Assembly (NCBI RefSeq): GCF_000373625.1
Contig: NZ_KB891987.1
Span: 609,080 to 673,079 of the forward strand
From: Streptomyces sp. LaPpAH-108
GTDB taxonomy: Bacteria > Actinomycetota > Actinomycetes > Streptomycetales > Streptomycetaceae
Length of the DNA stretch: 64,000 nucleotides
Direction: 5' to 3'
Numbering within the stretch: the first letter of the stretch is position 1; each line of letters begins with the position of its first letter. Below the pieces are notes generated by a model. That model made no database searches, was not told where the DNA came from, and saw only the letters and a list, made by a program, of their open reading frames with translations. Positions 59,348-64,000 of this stretch are shown one piece after another. The translations under genes were made by a program, and so were the position numbers.

Positions 59348-61474
59348 TCACCCGGACTGAGCGGGCGTCAGGGACCGCTTGAGGAAGTCGACCTGGAGCA
59401 GCAGCAGGTTCTCCGCGACCTGTTCCTGCGGGGTCATGTGGGTGACGCCGGACAGCGGCAGCACCTCGTGCGGGCGGCCCGCGGCCAGCAGGGCCGAGGA
59501 CAGCCGCAGGGTGTGTGCGGCCACCACATTGTCGTCGGCCAGACCATGGATGATCATCAGCGGCCGGTGCGGCTCGGCGGGCTCGGAGAGGCCGTCGTCG
59601 GTGACGAGGGAGCTGCGGGCGTAGACCTCCGGGTCCTCGGCGGGGTCGCCGAGATACCGCTCGGTGTAGTGGGTGTCGTACAGCCGCCAGTCGGTGACCG
59701 GGGCGCCCGCGATGCCCGCGTGGAACACGTCCGGGCGGCGCAGCACGGCGAGCGCGGAGAGGTAACCGCCGTAGGACCAGCCCCGGATGGCGACCCGGTC
59801 CAGGTCCAGCGGGTAGCGCTTGGCGAGGTCGTGCAGGGCCTCGATCTGGTCGTCGAGGGTGAGCGTGAAGTCGTGGTGGATCGCCTTCTCCCACGCGGGG
59901 GAGCGGCCCGGGGTGCCCCGGCCGTCCGCGACGATCACCGCGAAGCCCTGGTCGGCGAACCACTGCGAGGTCAGATGGGCGTTGTGGGCGGCCGTCACCC
60001 GCTGGCCGTGCGGGCCGCCGTAGGGGTCGAGGAGGACGGGGAGCGGTGCGTCACCGGGGTAGTCCGTAGGCATAAGCACGGCGCACGGAATTCGCTGTGC
60101 GCCCCCCTCGGTGAGGGTCACGCGGGGGGACATACCGGGATCTTCGGCGTACGAGGTGACAGCGGTCGCCGCTTTTCCGTCACGCAGCACCTGGACACGG
60201 GCACCGGGGCTGTCGAGCGTCGCGGAGATCAGCACGGTCGTGTCGCCGCCGCGCGTCGCGGTGTGCACGCCGGGGACCTGGGACACACGCTCCACGCCCA
60301 GTTCGTTCACCCGGTACACATGGATCTCGCCGATTTCCGGGTCCTCGGCCGCCTCGCCCGCGGAGGCCGAGACCAGCACCTCGCCGTCCGTCACGTCGAG
60401 GACCGAACGGATGTGCAACTGTGGCCCGGTCAGGGGACGTTCGCCCACGACCAGGACCCGCGCGCCGCCCTCGTCCGCGATCCGGACCAGCTGGCCCGAG
60501 GGGGTCCAGCAGGGCACGGAAGGGAAAAGATCAAGCCAAGTTGGATCATCGTCGGCGTGCACGGTGCGGGTGGTGCCGGTGTCCGGGTCCACCGCCAGGA
60601 CCACCTGGCCGCGCTGGTCCCGCGACTGCGCCAGAAGGAGAGGCGCACCCGCCGCTGACCAGTGCACTCGCGCCAGATAGGGGTAGCGCTCGCGGTCCCA
60701 GGTGACCTCCGTGCGCTCGCCGCCGAGCCCGATCACGAACAGCCGTACGTCCGCGTTCGCCGTGCCCGCCGCCGGGTAGCCGACGTGGTGTGGCTCACGC
60801 TCCGGGTGGGCCGGGTCCGCGATCCACCAGCGCCGTACCGGCGTGTCGTCCACGCGCGCCACCAGCAGCCGGTCGGACTCCGGGGACCACCAGAAGCCGC
60901 GCGAACGGTCCATCTCCTCGGCCGCGATGAACTCCGCGAGACCGTAGGCGACATGGCCGGACTCGGGGGTGGCGAGGGCGCGGTCCGTGCCGTTCTCGGC
61001 GCCGACCACACGGAGCTGACCTCCCGCGACGTACGCGATATGGCGGCCGTCGGGGGAGGGGCGGGGGTCGATCACCGGCCCCGGGACGGGGAGTTCACGT
61101 GCCGTACCGGCCCGCAGCTCGGCCGCGAAAAGCCGCCCCGACAAGGCGAAAGACGCCAACTCCACGGCCGCGTCGGTGGCGTAGCCGACGATGCCCGCGC
61201 CGCCCTCACGGCTGCGCTCGCGCCGGGCCCGCTCCTCGGGCGACAACTCCTCGCCCCCGCCCGCGAGCAGCGCGCGCGGGTCGGCGGCCAGGCGCTCCGT
61301 GCCGTCCGAAGTGTCCAGCACCCAGAGGGAATTGGTCCGGTCGGTGCCGGACTCCGACCGCAGGAACACGACACGCGAACCGTCCGGCGCCACGGTGAAC
61401 GCGCGCGGCGCGCCGAGCGTGAACCGCTGGGTACGGGCGTGCCGTCGGGGGAAGGACTCAGCCTCGGTTGTCAT
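59348..61474 (-). CDS. S9-family prolyl oligopeptidase / dipeptidyl peptidase
   Basis: A 708-residue serine peptidase of the DPP-IV type. The first ~430 residues form the beta-propeller lid (DPRPSPDGRHIAYVAGGQL, ESDRLLVARVDDTP). The alpha/beta-hydrolase domain follows: YGGPHGQRV oxyanion region, nucleophile Ser567 in GWSYGG, Asp in IIHGLADDNV, and His in SGVTHM. There is no signal peptide, so it acts in the cytoplasm. ATG at 61474 (MTTEAESFPRRH) precedes the propeller; the frame is open to 61684, but without family sequence. It should remove dipeptides from imported peptides, fitting its place next to three peptide importers. Confidence 0.94.
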   Translation of the reverse strand: MTTEAESFPRRHARTQRFTLGAPRAFTVAPDGSRVVFLRSESGTDRTNSLWVLDTSDGTERLAADPRALLAGGGEELSPEERARRERSREGGAGIVGYATDAAVELASFALSGRLFAAELRAGTARELPVPGPVIDPRPSPDGRHIAYVAGGQLRVVGAENGTDRALATPESGHVAYGLAEFIAAEEMDRSRGFWWSPESDRLLVARVDDTPVRRWWIADPAHPEREPHHVGYPAAGTANADVRLFVIGLGGERTEVTWDRERYPYLARVHWSAAGAPLLLAQSRDQRGQVVLAVDPDTGTTRTVHADDDPTWLDLFPSVPCWTPSGQLVRIADEGGARVLVVGERPLTGPQLHIRSVLDVTDGEVLVSASAGEAAEDPEIGEIHVYRVNELGVERVSQVPGVHTATRGGDTTVLISATLDSPGARVQVLRDGKAATAVTSYAEDPGMSPRVTLTEGGAQRIPCAVLMPTDYPGDAPLPVLLDPYGGPHGQRVTAAHNAHLTSQWFADQGFAVIVADGRGTPGRSPAWEKAIHHDFTLTLDDQIEALHDLAKRYPLDLDRVAIRGWSYGGYLSALAVLRRPDVFHAGIAGAPVTDWRLYDTHYTERYLGDPAEDPEVYARSSLVTDDGLSEPAEPHRPLMIIHGLADDNVVAAHTLRLSSALLAAGRPHEVLPLSGVTHMTPQEQVAENLLLLQVDFLKRSLTPAQSG

Positions 61475-61677
61475 ACCTCGACCATATTGGCCATGCGCCC
61501 CCTTGTGCGGCCGTGCGCCGAGCGATGCGCGAGCACGGATAGTTATGATCACTGTCGCAGCGTGGGTATGAACCAGGCGGCGTCCGCGTGGACTTGCTCC
61601 ACCGGTGCAGAACCCGAACGACAACCCCCATAGTCCGAACCCCCCGCGTCCCCGGGATTCTTTGGAGGTGAGCCGCC

Positions 61678-61872
61678 GTGGCACTCTCGATTTCGGCGGT
61701 GGTGCTGCTGGCGATCATCGTCTTCCTCCTGATCAAAAAGTCAGGTCTGAAGGGCGGCCACGCGGCGATCTGTATGCTCCTCGGCTTCTACCTCGCCTCC
61801 TCGACGATCGCCCCGACGATCAGCGAGCTGACGACGAACGTGGCGAGCATGATCGGGAGCATCAAGTTCTGA
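61678..61872 (+). CDS. Small conserved membrane protein
   Basis: A 64-residue protein from GTG at 61678, with GGAGGTGAG upstream. A first membrane segment (ALSISAVVLLAIIVFLLI) is followed by KKSGLKGGH and a second hydrophobic stretch (AAICMLLGFYLASSTIA), then a polar amphipathic end. It is holin-like in shape; similar small proteins occur in Streptomyces chromosomes and plasmids, with no known function. Its end overlaps the convergent MerR gene by 11 bases. Confidence 0.75.
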   Translation: MALSISAVVLLAIIVFLLIKKSGLKGGHAAICMLLGFYLASSTIAPTISELTTNVASMIGSIKF

Positions 61873-62260
61873 CGGGGCCCTGCGGGGCGTCGAGCGGGCG
61901 TCCGACGAGGGTGTCGAGGGTGTCGCGTGTGGCGATCAGTTCGGCGATCGCCGCGTCGATCCGGCGGCGTTCCCGCGCCAGGCCGTCGACCAGTTCCGGG
62001 CACTTCCCCACCAGGACGACCGTGTCGTCGACGGTGCCGGGAAGGATCTCCGCGACGACCGAGGTGCCGAGCCCTGCGGAGAGCAGGATCTGGATGCGCC
62101 GCACGGTGGCGACGGCGCGTTCGTCGTAGTCGCGGTAGCCGTTCGGCAGGCGGGTGGGAGTGAGCAGCCCCTGTTCCTCGTAGTAGCGGAGAGAACGCTG
62201 ACTCACGCCGGTACGCCGTGACAGCTCACCGATCCTCATGGGGCAGTAGTGCAGCAGCAC
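61862..62260 (-). CDS. MerR-family transcriptional regulator
   Basis: A protein of ~132 residues. The MerR winged helix is at the N-terminus (RIGELSRRTGVSQRSLRYYEEQGLL, NGYRDYDE), followed by the dimer helix (ERRRIDAAIAELIATRDTLDTLV). There is no metal-binding cysteine set, so it likely senses an organic compound or oxidation state. GTG at 62260 has GAAGG upstream; the ATG at 62239 (MRIGELS) is the alternative. It is divergent from an oxidoreductase gene, with a classic MerR dyad in the 38-base gap, so it should control that gene and itself. Confidence 0.9.
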   Translation of the reverse strand: MLLHYCPMRIGELSRRTGVSQRSLRYYEEQGLLTPTRLPNGYRDYDERAVATVRRIQILLSAGLGTSVVAEILPGTVDDTVVLVGKCPELVDGLARERRRIDAAIAELIATRDTLDTLVGRPLDAPQGPVRT

Positions 62261-62292
62261 TTGACCTTCACGTCAATGTGAAGGTCTAGCGT
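62261..62292 (+). promoter_or_regulatory. MerR-type promoter with operator dyad
   Basis: GACCTTCAC (62263-62271) and GTGAAGGTC (62278-62286) form a perfect inverted repeat with a six-base spacer. It lies between a -35 TTGACC (62261-62266) and a -10 TAGCGT (62287-62292), 20 bases apart, the long spacing typical of MerR-activated promoters. The expected transcription start falls at about the ATG at 62299, so the mRNA would be leaderless. The left arm also covers the start region of the MerR gene. Confidence 0.8.
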
Positions 62293-62298
62293 CGGGAC

Positions 62299-63213
62299 AT
62301 GACCTCGATTGCCAATGGGAACACCCGGATCACGCCCGTGACCGTCCTCGGTCTAGGCCCCATGGGCCGCGCTCTGGCCTCCGCCTTCCTCACGGCCCGC
62401 CACCCGGTGACCGTGTGGAACCGCACCCCCGGAAAGACCGGAGACCTTCTCGACCGGGGTGCGGTGGCTGCCTGTTCGGTCCAGGAGGCGGTGGAGGCGG
62501 GGCACGTGATCGTCACCTGCCTGATCGACTACGACGCGGTGCGGGCCACGCTCGCACAGGCACCGGGCGGCTGGGAGAACCGGCGGCTGGTCAACCTCAC
62601 CAGTGGGGAACCGGCTCAGGCCCGTGAGATGGCGCGCTGGGCCGCTTCCCACGGGATCGACTACCTGGACGGTGCCGTCCTGACGCCGACCCCCGCGATC
62701 GGCACCTCGTCCGCCGCCGTCCTCTTCAGCGGCGCCCACGCTGTCCACGAGGCCGTCCGGGAGACGATGACCGCCGTCGGCGGCACCGGGGTGTACCTCG
62801 GTGCCGACCCCGGCCGGGCGTCCGCCTACGAGGTCGCGCTCCTGGACCTCTTCGCCACCTCGGTGAACGGCATCGTGCACGCCTTCGCCCTCGCCTCGGC
62901 CGAGGGCATCGAGCCGGAGGGGTTCGCCGCCTTCGCCACCGGCATCGGCGGCCTCCTGCCCGAGATGATCATCCGCTTCGCCGAGCAGCTCCGGACCGGC
63001 GACCACCCCGGAGACCGCTCCACGATCGCCTCCGCTGCCTCCGGCATCACCCACGTCATCAACACGGCCACCAGCCACGGAATCGACGTGAGCGTGCTCA
63101 GCGCGGCGAAGAAGATCATCGACCGCGCGGTGGCGGACGGCCATGGGGCCGAGGGGCTGGCGCGTCTGACCTCGGTCCTGCGCGAGGGTGGTGTCAGTCG
63201 CGTACGTCGGTGA
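62299..63213 (+). CDS. NAD(P)-dependent imine reductase-like oxidoreductase
   Basis: A 304-residue protein of the 6-phosphogluconate/beta-hydroxyacid dehydrogenase superfamily. NADP-binding is VTVLGLGPMGRALASAF, with Asn-Arg after the second strand (VWNRTPGK), which favours NADPH. The C-terminal helical domain (YEVALLDLFATSVNGIVHAFALA) resembles imine reductases, with Leu-Asp where hydroxyacid dehydrogenases have the catalytic Lys. It is probably an imine reductase; the natural substrate is unknown. Its promoter is MerR-controlled and the mRNA is probably leaderless. Its end overlaps the convergent DUF397 gene. Confidence 0.88.
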   Translation: MTSIANGNTRITPVTVLGLGPMGRALASAFLTARHPVTVWNRTPGKTGDLLDRGAVAACSVQEAVEAGHVIVTCLIDYDAVRATLAQAPGGWENRRLVNLTSGEPAQAREMARWAASHGIDYLDGAVLTPTPAIGTSSAAVLFSGAHAVHEAVRETMTAVGGTGVYLGADPGRASAYEVALLDLFATSVNGIVHAFALASAEGIEPEGFAAFATGIGGLLPEMIIRFAEQLRTGDHPGDRSTIASAASGITHVINTATSHGIDVSVLSAAKKIIDRAVADGHGAEGLARLTSVLREGGVSRVRR

Positions 63214-63385
63214 GGAAGGCCGTCCAGGTTTCCCGGGTGAGGGTGAGTCGGGGGCCGGTGGTGTGCTTCGAGTCGCGGACGTGGATCGTGCCGGGGGTGA
63301 CGGCGATCTCCACGCAGGAGTTGCCGTCGGTGCCGCTGCTGTAGCTGCTCTTGAACCACTTCAGGTCCGTGGCGTCGTCAGTCAT
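63194..63385 (-). CDS. DUF397 protein (copy 1, diverged)
   Basis: A 63-residue protein: WFKSSYSSGTDGNSCVEIA, VRDSKHTTGPRLTL, TWTAFLTDVRD. This is the complete DUF397 motif set, including the invariant Cys-Val-Glu. DUF397 proteins are partners of XRE/DUF5753 regulators in Streptomyces and often antagonise them. It differs from copies 2 and 3 at several residues and is the last of three in a row. Confidence 0.92.
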   Translation of the reverse strand: MTDDATDLKWFKSSYSSGTDGNSCVEIAVTPGTIHVRDSKHTTGPRLTLTRETWTAFLTDVRD

Positions 63386-63786
63386 GAGGCTCCCTGTCCG
63401 GCGTTCAGTTGCGCACGGCGGAGACGAAGGCCGTCCACGTGTCCTGGGTGAGGGCGAGCTGGGGGCCGACCTGGTGCTTGGAGTCGCGGACGTGGATCGT
63501 GCCGGGGGTGACGGCGATCTCCACGCAGGAGTTGCCGTCGTTGCCGCTGCTGTAGCTGCTCTTGAACCACGTCAGGTCCGTGGCGTCGTCAGTCATGAGG
63601 CTCCCTGTCCGGCGTTCAGTTGCGCACGGCGGAGACGAAGGCCGTCCACGTGTCCTGGGTGAGGGCGAGCTGGGGGCCGACCTGGTGCTTGGAGTCGCGG
63701 ACGTGGATCGTGCCGGGGGTGACGGCGATCTCCACGCAGGAGTTGCCGTCGTTGCCGCTGCTGTAGCTGCTCTTGAACCACGTCAG
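63361..63786. repeat. Exact tandem duplication, 211-bp period
   Basis: Bases 63361-63575 and 63572-63786 are identical over 215 positions by direct reading, offset by 211. Each unit carries almost a whole DUF397 gene plus the spacer to the next. The lack of any difference points to a very recent duplication or ongoing gene conversion. Confidence 0.88.
63405..63596 (-). CDS. DUF397 protein (copy 2)
   Basis: A 63-residue DUF397 protein starting MTDDATDLTWFKSS. From LTWFKSS to its end it is identical in protein and DNA to copy 3. Its upstream 20 bases match the region ahead of copy 1, showing how the tandem was made. It lies 19 bases from each neighbour and is probably translated from the same message as the XRE regulator. 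Confidence 0.92.
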   Translation of the reverse strand: MTDDATDLTWFKSSYSSGNDGNSCVEIAVTPGTIHVRDSKHQVGPQLALTQDTWTAFVSAVRN

Positions 63787-63822
63787 CTCGGAGGCGCCGC
63801 CGTCAGCGGTCTTGCGGATCAT
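63616..63822 (-). CDS. DUF397 protein (copy 3, next to the XRE regulator)
   Basis: A 68-residue DUF397 protein. Only the first ~11 residues (MIRKTADGGAS) differ from copy 2. Its ATG at 63822 overlaps the regulator's stop (ATGA), the typical arrangement of the original regulator-antagonist pair, so this is likely the ancestral gene that was copied. Confidence 0.92.
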   Translation of the reverse strand: MIRKTADGGASELTWFKSSYSSGNDGNSCVEIAVTPGTIHVRDSKHQVGPQLALTQDTWTAFVSAVRN

Positions 63823-64000
63823 TTCTCTCCTAGCAGTTGCTCGATGAAGGCCAGCGACTCCCCTGGTGAGAGTGCCTGAGCCCGGATCGTGCCATACCGC
63901 AGCTCAAGGATGCGCAGGTGTTTGGGATCAGAGGTCGGCCTGCCGTTGAAGGCGCCGTCGGAGCGGCCCACCGCTGAACCGTCCGCGAACTTCAGCAGTT
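63819..64000 (-). CDS. XRE-family regulator with DUF5753 domain (only C-terminus in window)
   Basis: The frame enters from the right edge and ends at 63819. The last ~59 residues read LKFADGSAVGRSDGAFNGRP, then a strand-helix ending ALSPGESLAFIEQLLGEK, as at the end of DUF5753 domains of streptomycete XRE regulators. The HTH would be outside the window. It is coupled by ATGA to the first DUF397 gene, completing the usual regulator-DUF397 unit. Confidence 0.75.
   Translation of the reverse strand, partial: LLKFADGSAVGRSDGAFNGRPTSDPKHLRILELRYGTIRAQALSPGESLAFIEQLLGEK

Overview
The window is chromosomal DNA of very high GC content with strong third-position GC bias, GTG/TTG starts, ATGA/GTGA start-stop overlaps, many solute-binding lipoproteins, DUF397/XRE pairs and SpoIIE-type phosphatases. 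Together these indicate a Streptomyces or a close relative. No rRNA, tRNA, CRISPR array or insertion sequence was recognised.

Region 1 (1-4150, minus strand): a TIR-domain protein overlaps by ATGA a large P-loop NTPase-like protein that runs off the left edge. The TIR C-terminus and the NTPase N-terminus share an almost identical 11-residue motif, GPVN(T/S)G(R/E)GHQY. This layout suggests a two-component NLR-like conflict system in which motifs pair effector and sensor. An XRE-TPR regulator lies upstream.

Region 2 (4497-22514): a compact biosynthetic gene cluster without NRPS or PKS. A divergent ATP-grasp ligase is followed on the plus strand by a small exported peptide, a lysine/ornithine-type N-monooxygenase, a stand-alone cupin, a methionyl-tRNA-synthetase-like enzyme and a DAO-type flavin oxidase. 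This set matches the hydrazine (N-N bond) machinery described for s56-p1, where cupin and MetRS-like parts are one fused protein; here they are separate genes. Downstream come an MFS exporter, a second ATP-grasp ligase, a dimethylargininase-like hydrolase, a lipocalin-like protein, a family-5 solute-binding protein with no signal peptide, a cation/proton antiporter, a clavaminate-synthase-like oxygenase, an unrecognised 226-residue protein and a third, glutathionylspermidine-synthase-like ligase. A LuxR-type regulator is convergent at the end. The likely product is a small hydrazine-derived peptide or amide (inference).

Region 3 (22515-36007): a MerR-like protein with a long structured leader, an SCO5918-like protein, a CBS-like protein, a DEAD-box helicase and a cold-shock protein, followed by an SPW-repeat membrane protein, a serpin-like protein, a GntR regulator, a small SPOR-like protein, a Nudix hydrolase, an anti-sigma-type ATPase, a multidomain PAS-GAF-PP2C-HATPase phosphatase and a coiled-coil membrane protein.

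Region 4 (36245-61474): peptide transport. A solute-binding lipoprotein and typA precede three complete Opp/Dpp-type ABC transporters: 40923-47167 (plus; gene order like bldKA-E), 47299-53260 (minus) and 53691-59237 (plus). An S9 dipeptidyl-peptidase-like enzyme follows, so uptake and cleavage of peptides are grouped together.

Region 5 (61678-64000): a tiny membrane protein, a MerR regulator divergent from an imine-reductase-like enzyme with a textbook MerR dyad between them, then three tandem DUF397 genes (two of them an exact 211-bp duplication) behind an XRE regulator cut by the right edge.
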